A stretch of DNA of 64,000 nt from Clostridiales bacterium (lineage in GTDB: Bacteria; Bacillota; Clostridia; Monoglobales; Monoglobaceae): NCBI GenBank assembly GCA_019419865.1, contig JAHZIG010000005.1, forward strand, positions 87,100 to 151,099. Reading direction: 5' to 3'. The position numbers and the translations under genes were made by a program. This document shows, piece after piece, positions 1 to 10,962 of the stretch. The stretch's first letter is position 1. Every line of letters starts with the position of its first letter. Below the pieces are notes generated by a model, which did no database searches, was not told the origin of the DNA, and saw only the letters and a list, made by a program, of their open reading frames with translations.

Positions 1-1
1 T

Positions 2-901
2 AAGGTCGAGTCGTATAACCCCACGGGAAGCCTTAAAGACAGGGTGGCTTATTATATCCTGAAAAAGGCGTATGAAAAGAAAGAGATATCGAAAAACGAC
101 GTAATAGTCGAGGCCACGAGCGGGAACACGGGGATCGCGTTTTCGGCGCTCGGCGCGTATCTTGGGCATAAGGTGATAATATTCATGCCGGATTGGATGA
201 GCCGGGAGAGGATAAACCTGATGAAGAGCTACGGCGCCGAGGTGAGGCTGGTGTCTAAAGAAGAAGGCGGATTCTTAGGTTCGATAAGGATGTGCGAGGA
301 GATGGCGGAAAGAGGCGGAGCGTTTCTGCCCGGCCAGTTTTCAAACCCGGACAATATCGAGACCCACGTGCTATATACCGGCGCCGAGATCATCGACGCT
401 TTGAAGGGTATAGGAAGGACGCCGGACGCGGTAGTCGCGGGGGTTGGCACCGGCGGAACGGTTATGGGTATAGGCCGCGCGATCAAGGCGGTAAACCCGA
501 GCGCAAAGGCGTATCCGTTAGAGCCGCTGAACTCGCCGACGCTTTCGACCGGGTATAAGACCGGCAGCCATAGGATACAGGGGATCTCGGACGAATTCAT
601 ACCCGAGATCGTGAAACTTGACGAACTTGACGACATCGTGTCGGTAGACGATATAGATTCGATCATAATGGCTAAGAAGATATCCGAGCGGCTCGGTCTC
701 GGGATAGGCATATCGTCGGGAGCCAATTTTATAGGCGCTATAAAGATGATGGAGCAAAATAGCTTTGATATGACCATGACCACGGTGTTCGCCGACGATA
801 ACAAGAAGTATCTGTCAACCGATTACTCGCTCGACTGGGAGAGCAAGGACGAGTATATTTCCACCCACGTGGAACTGACGGGCTACAGATATATCGGCTG
901 A
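2..901 (+). CDS. cysK: Cysteine synthase family PLP enzyme, 5' end outside the window
   Basis: The gene runs in from the left edge, and its frame is open from base 2. The first visible residues, NPTGSLKDR, form the pyridoxal-phosphate lysine motif of the cysteine synthase / cystathionine beta-synthase fold, the lysine of SLKDR being the Schiff-base residue. Next come TSGNTGIA (substrate carboxylate loop), GVGTGGTVMG (phosphate-binding glycine loop) and SSGAN near the C terminus (its serine contacts the pyridine nitrogen). The tail FADDNKKYLSTD is also typical. The family makes cysteine from O-acetylserine and sulfide in the cytoplasm. About 299 codons are visible, so only a short N-terminal part is missing. 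An internal GTG at 44 would cut off the catalytic lysine and is not a start. A cystathionine beta-synthase activity cannot be excluded. Confidence 0.9.
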   Translation, partial: KVESYNPTGSLKDRVAYYILKKAYEKKEISKNDVIVEATSGNTGIAFSALGAYLGHKVIIFMPDWMSRERINLMKSYGAEVRLVSKEEGGFLGSIRMCEEMAERGGAFLPGQFSNPDNIETHVLYTGAEIIDALKGIGRTPDAVVAGVGTGGTVMGIGRAIKAVNPSAKAYPLEPLNSPTLSTGYKTGSHRIQGISDEFIPEIVKLDELDDIVSVDDIDSIIMAKKISERLGLGIGISSGANFIGAIKMMEQNSFDMTMTTVFADDNKKYLSTDYSLDWESKDEYISTHVELTGYRYIG

Positions 902-1090
902 AATTTAAACGGGAGCGGTTTTGAACCGGCGGCTTCGGCTCGAAAATGAGAGCCGGGCGCGGCTTTCGGTTCGTGATCGCTCCTTGATTTGTATATGCCG
1001 TGTAAACGCCGGGAGATCCGATTGTTGAATATTTGGGGAAATCTACAATAGAATCATGTCTTTTTAGGTCATATTTGACGGCTGTTTGTG

Positions 1091-1120
1091 TTGACTTTAA
1101 TATATAACTTGTGATAAAAT
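1091..1120 (+). promoter_or_regulatory. Promoter of guaB
   Basis: TTGACT at 1091-1096 and TAAAAT at 1115-1120 are 18 bases apart, about 65 bases before the guaB start. The 240-base gap before guaB showed no purine-riboswitch core by eye. Confidence 0.6.
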
Positions 1121-1131
1121 AAGTTAAATAG

Positions 1132-2646
<1,515 letters not shown>

Positions 2647-2716
2647 TTTTTGAAGCTAACGCGGCGCGGTTTTTGAATATATCGCGCCGTCCGAATATAA
2701 AGTGTCAATACGATCC

Positions 2717-2749
2717 AGCTTTTCCGAACGTTTGCGGAAAAGCTGTTTT
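2717..2749 (+). terminator. Rho-independent terminator after guaB
   Basis: A perfect 10-bp stem (AGCTTTTCCG at 2717-2726 with CGGAAAAGCT at 2735-2744) closes an 8-base loop and is followed by GTTTTG. A weaker GC hairpin (2662-2689) lies between it and the guaB stop. Confidence 0.8.
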
Positions 2750-2794
2750 GCTATTAGGAACTCTATTTTAAATAACGGCTGAGAGGTGAACGAT

Positions 2795-4771
2795 ATGGAT
2801 AAAATAAAAAGAGAAGCTGATTTTAAGCTCGATATAACAAAAGAAAAACTCGCGGATATCCCCAAAGGAATGTTCGGGCTGTTCTTTGAGGATATAAACT
2901 ACGCGGCGGACGGCGGTCTGTACGCGGAGACGATAGAAAACGGATCGTTCGAGGCGCTTAAATACGTCGGCGGCGGCAAGACCGAGTTCGACGGCGGCTA
3001 CGGCTGGGAGCCGCTTGACGGATCCGGAAAAACAACGTTTGAGATAAAGAGCGACTCGCCCTTGAACGAAAATAATCTCCACTATCTCGAACTAAACTGC
3101 GCTGAAGCGGGCGGCGGCGTTAAGAATAAGGCTTTCGACGGGATATATTTGAAAAAAGGCGAGACCTATACCGTATCCGTCTGGGCGCGGTCTAAGGGCT
3201 ACGACGGCGGTATATCGGCCTCGATCGTAAAGGACGGACAGGTTGTGGCCGGCGCCGAGCTTACGAAAGAGGTATCCGATAAATGGACGAAGTACCGCGC
3301 GGAATTCTCGGCGGAGCGGGAGACGCGGGGCGCGGAGTTCGTACTGAGCTTCGACGGGATCGGGCGCGCGGACTTGGATATGGTATCGTGTATACCTAAG
3401 GACGCTGTTTTGGGGATCTTCAGGAGAGATCTCGCCGAAAAGCTCAAGGCTCTCAAACCCGGATTTTTGAGATTCCCGGGCGGCTGCGTAGTCGAGGGCT
3501 ACGACCTTAAGAACAGGTATAACTGGAAAGACGGCGTAGGAGCGGTAGAGGAGAGAAAGCAGAACTGGAACAGATGGTCGGCGCATACCGATACCGGGGC
3601 CGATAACGGATACAAGCATTACAATCAGACCTACGGCATGGGATTCTACGAGTATTTTCTCCTGTGCGAATACCTCGGCGCCCGTCCTCTGCCGGTGGTC
3701 AACTGCGGTCTCGGCTGTCAGTACCAGTCGAAAGAGGTTATAGATACGAACGGTAAGGAGTTTGAGACGTATATAAAGGACGCGCTCGATCTGATCGAGT
3801 TCGCAAACGGTGACGTTTCGACGTACTGGGGCGGACTCAGGGCGAAAATGGGTCATGAGGAGCCGTTCGGCCTCGAGCTTATTGGTATAGGCAACGAACA
3901 ATGGCAGACCGAAACCAACGATTTTTACGCTAAATACGAGGCGTTCGAGAAAGCGATCCACGGCGCGTACCCGGATATCAAACTGGTCGCGACCGCGGGG
4001 CCCAAGGTCAAGGACGAGGCGTACGATTCGGCGTGGAGCTGGATCAGGGAGAGGAGCGAGACCGATCCGAACTTTGCGGCGGTCGTGGACGAGCATTATT
4101 ATATGACGCCCGAATGGTTCTTTGAAAACGACGATTTCTACGACGATTACAACAGGTCGGTCAAGGTGTTCGCGGGCGAATACGCGTCCAGGAATGACGG
4201 CGACAATCGGCCGAATTATCCGCAGGCGAATACGTTGCTCTCGGCTATATCCGAAGCGGCGTTTATGACCGGACTGGAGCGCAACGCCGACGTGGTTTGC
4301 ATGGCGTCCTACGCGCCGCTGTTCGCAAGGGTCGGCTATACGCAGTGGTCGCCCGATCTGATCTGGTTCGACGATAAGACTTCGTACGTTACGCCGAGCT
4401 ATTACACGCAGTATATGTACGCGAACAATACGGGCGACTACGTCCTAAAGAGCGAAATTGAACCGAAGCGCGGCCATAAGCTGTATCATACGGTCTCGTA
4501 TAAAGAGGAGACGGGCGAAATTATCATAAAGCTGGTAAACGGACTCGAGGAGGCCAAGACGGCTAAGATAACCGCGCCCGCGCCGCTTACCGGAGCGGCT
4601 GTGATAACGGTTCTGCGCGGCGACTATGCGGCGGCGTATAACAGCATTGCCGAACCTGATAGAATTAGGATAGAGAAATTAGAGACAAAGGTCTGCGAAA
4701 GCGGAGAGAGAAGCTTTGAGTTTACGGCGCCGCCGCTGTCTTTTTGCGTGATAAGGATAGCCGTAAGATAG
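2795..4771 (+). CDS. Intracellular alpha-L-arabinofuranosidase, GH51
   Basis: Releases terminal arabinofuranose from arabinan side chains of pectin or from arabinoxylan oligomers. The 658-residue protein opens with the family signature GMFGLFFEDINYAADGGLYAE-type segment, carries a carbohydrate-binding-like beta-sandwich at about residues 55-190, then the TIM barrel and a C-terminal beta domain. The acid/base is Glu368 in IGNEQW and the nucleophile is Glu462 in VFAGEYA, both spaced as in GH51. There is no signal peptide, so it acts on imported oligosaccharides. The start is ATG 2795, eight bases after GAGAGG; a GTG at 2786 overlaps that ribosome site. It stands alone between guaB and a phosphatase gene. 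The pectin-active genes elsewhere in the window favour arabinan as substrate, which is inference. Confidence 0.93.
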   Translation: MDKIKREADFKLDITKEKLADIPKGMFGLFFEDINYAADGGLYAETIENGSFEALKYVGGGKTEFDGGYGWEPLDGSGKTTFEIKSDSPLNENNLHYLELNCAEAGGGVKNKAFDGIYLKKGETYTVSVWARSKGYDGGISASIVKDGQVVAGAELTKEVSDKWTKYRAEFSAERETRGAEFVLSFDGIGRADLDMVSCIPKDAVLGIFRRDLAEKLKALKPGFLRFPGGCVVEGYDLKNRYNWKDGVGAVEERKQNWNRWSAHTDTGADNGYKHYNQTYGMGFYEYFLLCEYLGARPLPVVNCGLGCQYQSKEVIDTNGKEFETYIKDALDLIEFANGDVSTYWGGLRAKMGHEEPFGLELIGIGNEQWQTETNDFYAKYEAFEKAIHGAYPDIKLVATAGPKVKDEAYDSAWSWIRERSETDPNFAAVVDEHYYMTPEWFFENDDFYDDYNRSVKVFAGEYASRNDGDNRPNYPQANTLLSAISEAAFMTGLERNADVVCMASYAPLFARVGYTQWSPDLIWFDDKTSYVTPSYYTQYMYANNTGDYVLKSEIEPKRGHKLYHTVSYKEETGEIIIKLVNGLEEAKTAKITAPAPLTGAAVITVLRGDYAAAYNSIAEPDRIRIEKLETKVCESGERSFEFTAPPLSFCVIRIAVR

Positions 4772-4839
4772 AGCGGCTTATATGGAGAAAGAACATAATA
4801 AAATTATTTAGAAAAATTTTTAAAATACTGCAACATTTG

Positions 4840-4945
4840 CCCCGGCGTATTTGTATTATAGGTGAAGGACTCAAATACGGCCCGGGGGAAATCAGGCGGC
4901 GGCGCTTCAGGATATGAACTGTTCGGAAGCGAGGAGCGCCGCCGC
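4840..4945 (+). other. Two strong hairpins between the GH51 and phosphatase genes
   Basis: The 207-base gap (4772-4978) holds two stem-loops. The first pairs 4840-4853 with 4872-4887 with a two-base bulge. The second is a perfect 11-bp GC stem (4896-4906 with 4935-4945) around a 28-base loop. Neither has a clear U-tract. They could terminate GH51 transcription or structure the leader of the next gene. Confidence 0.5.
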
Positions 4946-4978
4946 AAATATTTGATTTGGTAAAGGAGGCGTCGTTAA

Positions 4979-5884
4979 GTGATAGCGGCTATAATAGATT
5001 TGGGTTCTAACTCGGCAAGAATGGATATAGTGGAGATATTCGAAAACGGCGAATACGAATACAAGGAGCGTCTCAGAAAGCTGGTCAAGCTCAGCGAAGG
5101 CATGGAAGCGGACGGCTGTATACAGACCGAAGCGGCGGGGCGCGCGGTCGAAGCGCTCGCCGAGTTCAAAAGCGTAATGGACGGGTATAATGTGGATACC
5201 ACGATCGCGGTCGCGACCGCGGCTGTGCGTAAGGCGAAAAATTCGGACGTGTTCATAGACGAGGTCGAGGACAAGACGGGAATAACGATCGAGGTAATAC
5301 GCGGCGAAAAGGAAGCGGAATACGATTTCTTAGGCGTTATATCGACTTTGGATATAGAGGACTGCGTGATCGCGGACACGGGCGGCGGAAGCACGGAGCT
5401 GATCTTGGTGATCGGCGGCGACGCGCTCGCAAGAGTGAGCCTGCCTATCGGAGCGGTCAACATGACGGAGCGGTTTATGGGTTACGGCGAGACAAAGGAC
5501 GCGCTGGAAGGCTTAGACGACTATATCGACAGCCATCTTGATAAGATAAACTGGCTCGGCGACGCGGAGGGTCTGCCTATAGTTTGTATGGGCGGAAGTA
5601 TGTACAACTTCGCAATAATGGAACAGGGTTTATCCGGCTTCGAGTCGGGACTTCACGGCTATACGATCCCGGCGCGCGAGGCGGCGAACGCCAACGAGAT
5701 CCTGCTCGGCATGAGCGAGTCGGAACGCGAGTCGGCAGGGATAGAGAGCGGACGTCTCGACACAATAGTCTGCGGCGTAGCCCCGGTGATGGAACTTATG
5801 AAAAAGATCGATTCGGACGAGCTGGTGATATGCGCGTCCACGCTCCGAGACGGGATACTTGCGGAGATAATAGAGAATATGTGA
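4979..5884 (+). CDS. Ppx/GppA-family phosphatase
   Basis: The sugar-kinase/HSP70/actin-fold family degrades polyphosphate from the end or removes the 5' phosphate of pppGpp. The 301-residue protein covers only the catalytic two-lobe domain: IIDLGSNSARMDIVEI at the N terminus is the first phosphate-binding loop, ADTGGGSTELILV (about residues 137-149) is the second, followed by LPIGAVNMTERF. The longer enzymes' C-terminal helical part is absent, as in many short Firmicutes members. The start is GTG at 4979, nine bases after AAAGGAGG, a strong site that decides against other starts. Polyphosphate and pppGpp cannot be told apart from sequence. Confidence 0.88.
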   Translation: MIAAIIDLGSNSARMDIVEIFENGEYEYKERLRKLVKLSEGMEADGCIQTEAAGRAVEALAEFKSVMDGYNVDTTIAVATAAVRKAKNSDVFIDEVEDKTGITIEVIRGEKEAEYDFLGVISTLDIEDCVIADTGGGSTELILVIGGDALARVSLPIGAVNMTERFMGYGETKDALEGLDDYIDSHLDKINWLGDAEGLPIVCMGGSMYNFAIMEQGLSGFESGLHGYTIPAREAANANEILLGMSESERESAGIESGRLDTIVCGVAPVMELMKKIDSDELVICASTLRDGILAEIIENM

Positions 5885-6269
5885 CCCTGCGCGTATAGAA
5901 AATGTAATTTCTAAAACAATGCGGGGCTGGGCTTGCCGTTACTTGGCGGTATGGCGGAAAGGGTTTAATCTAAATAGCGTTATGTGCGGAAAAGCGATCC
6001 GGTTTTTGAAAAGATATATCGCGGCGGATATTAGGCTTCTGTTTGGATCATATATATCAAGGCTGAAAAACCGCCGCCGCGCCGTCGTTTTCGCGCCGAT
6101 ACGCAAACGGAGACCAGGCGAAAGACCCAGGACGGGGTGTGGAGGCTTTTTTAGATATCAAAACGCAGATATTGAAAATTAATAATAAAATTTTCTAAAA
6201 ATATGGAACTTTTGGTATCTGAAATTAGTCATATATACCGGACAAATAAAACACCATTTGTCTACCTTT

Positions 6270-6328
6270 GCGAAGAACCGCGCAAACTTGAGTATGTGCG
6301 TAGACTTGAGCGAAACGCGGTTCTTCGC
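6270..6328. repeat. 13-bp perfect inverted repeat with 33-base spacer
   Basis: GCGAAGAACCGCG at 6270-6282 is repeated in reverse complement at 6316-6328. The spacer contains the direct repeat ACTTGAG twice. It could be a small non-autonomous element, a structured RNA or a regulatory hairpin. No T-rich tail follows, so a simple terminator is unlikely. Confidence 0.6.
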
Positions 6329-6437
6329 CGACACCCCAACGTAGGGATTAGAGATTAGCGAATAGCGAATAGGGGCGAAATTTGTTTTTTTAACGCCGAA
6401 CAGAACAGTAAGCGTAAAATTGACACTCTGTTTTCCT

Positions 6438-6460
6438 AAACGGCTACAGAAGCCGTTTTT
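6438..6460 (+). terminator. Terminator-like hairpin upstream of the first SLH gene
   Basis: AAACGGCT (6438-6445) pairs with AGCCGTTT (6451-6458) around a 5-base loop and runs into TT. A TTGACA at 6420-6425 lies just before it, so it may instead be a leader hairpin or attenuator of the SLH gene that starts at 6522. Confidence 0.5.
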
Positions 6461-6521
6461 GCGCTACAGAACGACAAACAATAAATTAACTAAATAAATT
6501 TTATAAAAAGGGGTGGAAGAT

Positions 6522-8639
6522 ATGAAGAGTTATTTTAAGAGATTTATAAGCGCGGCGGCGGTATTATTTTTGATATCCACTTTGTTCGTACCGACCTACG
6601 CGGCTGATACGGACGGGCTTGAGACGGCTATCGTTACCGCCAAGTCGAAGATAAACGTGCCCGACGAGTACAGCGAATTTACAAGCGACATCAGCGACGA
6701 GACGAGTTCGAGCGGCGCCGTGATCTATACTTTAAATTGGTCGACGGAAGACGATACTGACGGCGTGCAGATCTCCGTATCGTCGTACGGGGATATTATG
6801 TCGTTTGGCAAATATAACGACGATCCAAGCGACGAAGATCAGAAAGAACTGCCAAGCCTCAGCGTCGAGGACGTAAAGACCGCGGCGTATAACTATGTGA
6901 TCGGTCTGAACCCGTCGTGGGCGGAGCAATTGCCTTTCGATAAGGCGGAATGCGGACAGATCGGGATCGACACAAGATATGCGACGGTGCATATGGACAG
7001 ATACATAAACGGAGTGTTATTCTACGGCGGTATCAGCGTGGCGGTCAATGTGAGAGACGGAAGCGTAGCCGAGTATTGGGCGAACTGGTCGTATCCGGGC
7101 GAGCTTGAGGATCCGGCGGGGGCTATATCGGTATCCGACGCGGCGGCGAAGTTTGAGGAGTATAATACGCCGGAGCTGGTATACGTCAACGACTATGATT
7201 ACGAAAACAAAACGGTTACCGCTAAGCTGGTCTATAAGACCGACGGCAAGGCGAGCGAGATCGACGCTATCACGGGCGAGAAGTACGAGCGTACATATTC
7301 GTATTCCGGCGGTTCGGGCGGCGGCAGTTCAAATGCGGAAGCCGCGCTCTCCGGGGACGCGGGTTACGACGAAGCGCAGCTGACCGAGGAAGAACTTGCG
7401 AATCTTAGCGAGATAGAGGCTCTTTTAAGCGAGGCGGAGCTTAGGTCGAAGGCCGAGGAGCCGGACGCTTTAGGTTTGAGCGGCGCGGAGTACAGCGGGA
7501 TCAGCTATAGGCGTTATACGAATAATTTCGACGCGGAACAGAAGTATAGAGCGTATTTGGATTATACGTTCACAGACGGTGAAAACGAGTACGGCGCAAG
7601 CATAACCATGGACGCCGAGACCGGCGAAATACTGGGCTTTTACCGCGGCTACGACTATAGCCTTAGCGCTGAGGACGAGACGTTGACCGTTGAGGAAGGC
7701 CGCGCGATAGCCGAGGATTATATGAGCGCGTATTATCCCAAGTACTCGCTTACAAAGATAGAAGAACCCGACGAAGACGCTGAAAGATACAATCCGTATC
7801 AAACCTATATTTTCTACAGATATACGGACGGGATAAGAAACGAGGATAATTACGTTACGGTCACGGTAGATCTGTGCGGCGGCGGCATTACCAATTTGTA
7901 TGAGGCGTGGGATTATAATACCGTATACGAGTCCTCTCAGCCGGCTATAGATGCCGCGAGAGCCGACGAACTGTTCGCGCAGGACGAGAATATATCGCTT
8001 GAATATATCAAGCCGGATAGTAGCAAAAACGAGTACAAACTCGTCTATTCCTTAAATAATCCGAGAAACTATATCTCGGCGGTAAGCGGCGCGTTTACCG
8101 ATTCGAGCGGAGAGGAATATATCGAAACTCCGGCGCAAGGCGCTGCGGTCGCGAACGACATAGCGGGACATTACGCGGAAGAGCAGATAAAGACTCTGCT
8201 GTATTATAACGTTCTCGGTTTAGAGGACGGGGCGGAGAGCTTCAGACCGGACGATATTATCACTAAGAGGGAGCTTGCGTCTTTCGTCGCCTCGCTCGAG
8301 AGAAAGAGCTACGTGCCGGTCGCATCCGGGGTAGACAGCCTTGAAAATTCGGGAGTAGCCGAAGAGGGCGAGCTTGAGAGCGACGATCCCGCGAAGAGAG
8401 AGGACGGAGTAAAATACATAGTAAACGCGCTGGGCTATAAAGAAGTAGCCCTGCTCGAGGGGATATATACGACCCCGTTCTTAGACGAAGCGGAGATAAG
8501 CCAAGGGTATATCGGATACGTGGCGCTGGCCAAGGGAATGAACATAATCTCGGGAGACGAGAACAGCAGGTTCAACCCGCAGGAAGGTCTGACGAGGGCG
8601 GACGCCGCGATAATGATATACAATTATCTTGTAAACTAA
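6522..8639 (+). CDS. Secreted YcdB/YcdC-like protein with C-terminal SLH domains, copy A
   Basis: Residues 1-28 (MKSYFKRFISAAAVLF... ending TYAA) form a signal peptide. Two related blocks follow, at about 35-260 and 285-520, with PepSY-like strands such as YWANWSYPGEL and the repeated phrase AETGEI..FYR, as in the YcdB/YcdC repeat family. A low-complexity GGSGGGSS linker (about residue 265) separates them. The C terminus carries at least two SLH motifs (GHYAEEQIKTLLYYNVLG...FRPDDIITKRELA at about 550-590, and a last one with ISGDENSRFNPQEGLTRADA), which bind cell-wall polysaccharide. The start is ATG 6522, eight bases after AAGGGG; a GTG at 6513 overlaps that site. The biochemical role is unknown. 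The downstream paralogue has an almost identical 3' end. Confidence 0.8.
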   Translation: MKSYFKRFISAAAVLFLISTLFVPTYAADTDGLETAIVTAKSKINVPDEYSEFTSDISDETSSSGAVIYTLNWSTEDDTDGVQISVSSYGDIMSFGKYNDDPSDEDQKELPSLSVEDVKTAAYNYVIGLNPSWAEQLPFDKAECGQIGIDTRYATVHMDRYINGVLFYGGISVAVNVRDGSVAEYWANWSYPGELEDPAGAISVSDAAAKFEEYNTPELVYVNDYDYENKTVTAKLVYKTDGKASEIDAITGEKYERTYSYSGGSGGGSSNAEAALSGDAGYDEAQLTEEELANLSEIEALLSEAELRSKAEEPDALGLSGAEYSGISYRRYTNNFDAEQKYRAYLDYTFTDGENEYGASITMDAETGEILGFYRGYDYSLSAEDETLTVEEGRAIAEDYMSAYYPKYSLTKIEEPDEDAERYNPYQTYIFYRYTDGIRNEDNYVTVTVDLCGGGITNLYEAWDYNTVYESSQPAIDAARADELFAQDENISLEYIKPDSSKNEYKLVYSLNNPRNYISAVSGAFTDSSGEEYIETPAQGAAVANDIAGHYAEEQIKTLLYYNVLGLEDGAESFRPDDIITKRELASFVASLERKSYVPVASGVDSLENSGVAEEGELESDDPAKREDGVKYIVNALGYKEVALLEGIYTTPFLDEAEISQGYIGYVALAKGMNIISGDENSRFNPQEGLTRADAAIMIYNYLVN

Positions 8640-8747
8640 AACAAGCCAATCCATAATTAAACTATTTCCCAATAGGCCGGGCTCGCTTTTGCGGGTTCGG
8701 CTTTTATTATGCGCGTAAATAATTGCGAATTTATGGTTGAAAAAGCG
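8145..8747 (+). repeat. 603-bp near-identical segment, copy A
   Basis: It covers the SLH-coding 3' end of copy A, its stop codon, terminator and about 38 bases beyond, and matches 10468-11068. About 190 bases around 8370-8560 are identical between copies, while the upstream halves of the two genes differ strongly. Confidence 0.9.
8676..8709 (+). terminator. Terminator of SLH gene copy A
   Basis: An 11-bp stem (8676-8686 with 8691-8701, three G-U pairs) closes a TTTT loop and is followed by TTTTATTAT. The homologous hairpin at 10997-11030 has different bases but keeps the pairing. Confidence 0.85.
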
Positions 8748-8765
8748 TGTAGCTCATGTTAATAT
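8737..8765 (+). promoter_or_regulatory. Likely promoter of SLH gene copy B
   Basis: TTGAAA (8737-8742) lies inside the repeated segment and is 17 bases from TAATAT (8760-8765), which lies outside it. The same -35 is reused at 11058 ahead of the esterase gene. Confidence 0.45.
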
Positions 8766-8862
8766 AAACTATATAAAGCGGTATGTTGAAAACTACGGAG
8801 GATATATTTGGGTTATATATAATGGATAAATAGTAATAATAAGACTAAGAGGAGCGGGGAAA

Positions 8863-10962
8863 ATGAAAAAGTTGTTCAGATTGGCGAGCGCGGCGGTTAT
8901 AATATTTGCGGTATGTTCTTTATTTGCGCCTGTTTGCGCCGCCGAGACCGATGGGTTGGAAGCCGCAATCGCAGCGGCGAGATCAAAAATAACGATCCCG
9001 GCTGAATACGGCGAATTTACAAGCGGTACAAACAACGAGATCAAGTCTAACGGAGCGGTTTATTATGATTTAAGGTGGGCGACTAAAGATGAGGAGTCTT
9101 ATATCGACGCGTCGGTATCTTCATATGGCGATATAACCGCATACAGAGATGTCGGCGCCGAAGAAGATTATCCTACCGGCGGCGCGTTACCGGCGCTCGA
9201 CGCGGACGAAGCTAAACGCGTTGCTTATAGTTATATAACCGAACTTAATCCTTCATGGGCGGAACATTTAAATTTTGACGGTATTATTTGTACGAATATA
9301 AATATCGATACAAGGTACGCTACGGTCAGGATGTTTAGATATGTGAACGGAGTTAGACTGGAGGGCGATTACGTCAGCGTCGACGTTGACGTATACGATG
9401 GAAGCGTTAGGGATTTTAGCTCGAATTGGTCGTATCCCGGCGAACTGCAAGATCCGTCGTACGCGATCTCGTTGTCCGACGCGACGGATAAGTTTAAAGA
9501 ATACAGCGACATAGAGCCGGAATATGTAAATAACTATGATAACGATATAATTACGGCCAAATTAGTTTATCATTTAAAAAATAGGACGGAGCGTATAGAC
9601 GCCGTTACCGAAGAAAGGATCGTATACGGAGAGAACGACGGTTCCGGCGCGACGGCGGGAGAGAGTCCCGACGCGGCTCATACGGAAGCGGATAACATAC
9701 GGTATACGGAAGAAGAATTATCAAATATAGAAACCGTAGCGTCGCTTTTAGACGAAAGCGAGCTTAGAGCGTTAGCCGAGGCGCCTGAAGGTTTCGGGCT
9801 TAAGTCGGCCGAGTTCGTCGGCGCGGATTATGTCGGCCGTATGATCGACGGCGATATGATTGGTTATAACGCCCATCTTGACTATAGCGTGACGGAAGGA
9901 GACCGGAAATATACGGCGACCGTGTCGATGAATGCGGAGACGGGCGAGATATTCAGTTTTTACCGCGATAGAGGATATTTTTTGCCAACCGGCGATATTA
10001 CGCTTACATATGAGGATGGGCTGAGGGTCGCCGAGGATTATTTAAGCCGGTATTGCGATAAATATTCATCGACCGCCTATGAGGACGGAGACGATCTATA
10101 TTATGCGGAGAATAACCCGTTTAGGCCGTATTATTTTTATAGATACCACGAGGGGATAAAACACGTTGACAATTATCTGCGCGTTACAATAGATTTGCGC
10201 AACGGTCAGATTCAGCGTTTTTATGCAAATTGGAACGAGGATTTAGAGTACGATCCTCTTAATGAGACGCTCGACAGGGATACGGCTTTAGACATATCTT
10301 TGGATCAAGCTGACGTAGAACTGATATATGCAAAACCGGACTATTCTAAAAACGATTATCAGCTTACATATAGCTTAAATCATAAGACGAATTATATCTC
10401 GGCAATAAGCGGCGAGTACGTATGGTCGGACGCCAGCGAATATGTTCCGTACATGGTTCAAGGCTCCGCGGTCGCGAACGACATAGCGGGGCATTACGCG
10501 GAGAAGCAGATAAAGACTCTGCTGTATTACAACGTTCTCGGCTTAGAGGACGGAGCGGAGAGCTTCAGACCGGACGATATTATCACTAAGCGGGAGCTTG
10601 CGTCTTTCGTCGCCTCGCTTAAAAGAAAGAGCTACGTGCCGGTCGCGTCCGGAGTCGTCCAGCTTGAAAATTCGGGAGTAGCCGAAGATGGCGAGCTTGA
10701 GAGCGACGATCCCGCGAAGAGAGAGGACGGAGTAAAATACATAGTAAACGCGCTGGGCTATAAAGAAGTAGCCCTGCTCGAGGGGATATATACGACCCCG
10801 TTCTTAGACGAAGCGGAGATAAGCCAAGGGTATATCGGATACGTGGCGCTGGCCAAGGGAATGAACATAATCTCGGGAGACGAGAACAGCGAGTTCAACC
10901 CGCAGGAAGGCCTGACGAGAGCGGACGCCGCGATAATGATATACAATTATCTTGTAAACTAA
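8863..10962 (+). CDS. Secreted YcdB/YcdC-like protein with C-terminal SLH domains, copy B
   Basis: The 699-residue paralogue of the preceding gene has the same order: signal peptide (residues 1-27, ending APVCAAE), two YcdB-like blocks with PepSY-like strands, and C-terminal SLH motifs. The N-terminal two thirds are clearly diverged from copy A, while the last 160 residues are nearly the same. The start is ATG 8863 after GAGGAG and GGGGA. Codon use in the diverged part is richer in A+T than in the shared tail, consistent with the tail having been copied recently between the genes. It probably sits on the cell wall, but no ligand or enzymatic role can be assigned. Confidence 0.8.
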   Translation: MKKLFRLASAAVIIFAVCSLFAPVCAAETDGLEAAIAAARSKITIPAEYGEFTSGTNNEIKSNGAVYYDLRWATKDEESYIDASVSSYGDITAYRDVGAEEDYPTGGALPALDADEAKRVAYSYITELNPSWAEHLNFDGIICTNINIDTRYATVRMFRYVNGVRLEGDYVSVDVDVYDGSVRDFSSNWSYPGELQDPSYAISLSDATDKFKEYSDIEPEYVNNYDNDIITAKLVYHLKNRTERIDAVTEERIVYGENDGSGATAGESPDAAHTEADNIRYTEEELSNIETVASLLDESELRALAEAPEGFGLKSAEFVGADYVGRMIDGDMIGYNAHLDYSVTEGDRKYTATVSMNAETGEIFSFYRDRGYFLPTGDITLTYEDGLRVAEDYLSRYCDKYSSTAYEDGDDLYYAENNPFRPYYFYRYHEGIKHVDNYLRVTIDLRNGQIQRFYANWNEDLEYDPLNETLDRDTALDISLDQADVELIYAKPDYSKNDYQLTYSLNHKTNYISAISGEYVWSDASEYVPYMVQGSAVANDIAGHYAEKQIKTLLYYNVLGLEDGAESFRPDDIITKRELASFVASLKRKSYVPVASGVVQLENSGVAEDGELESDDPAKREDGVKYIVNALGYKEVALLEGIYTTPFLDEAEISQGYIGYVALAKGMNIISGDENSEFNPQEGLTRADAAIMIYNYLVN

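Larger units (their letters stand above)
5885..6521. other. 637-base intergenic region without a convincing gene
   Basis: An 87-codon ORF at 5919-6182 has no ribosome site and an arginine-rich composition, so I do not call it. The region does hold a 13-bp perfect inverted repeat (6270-6328), a run of short direct repeats around 6349-6372 (attag/gaatag units) and a terminator-like hairpin at 6438-6460. No known RNA family was recognised. Confidence 0.6.

Noticed and set aside
5919..6182. 87-codon plus-strand ORF after the Ppx/GppA gene
   Set aside because: No ribosome site, arginine-rich out-of-frame-like composition, and no recognisable motif.
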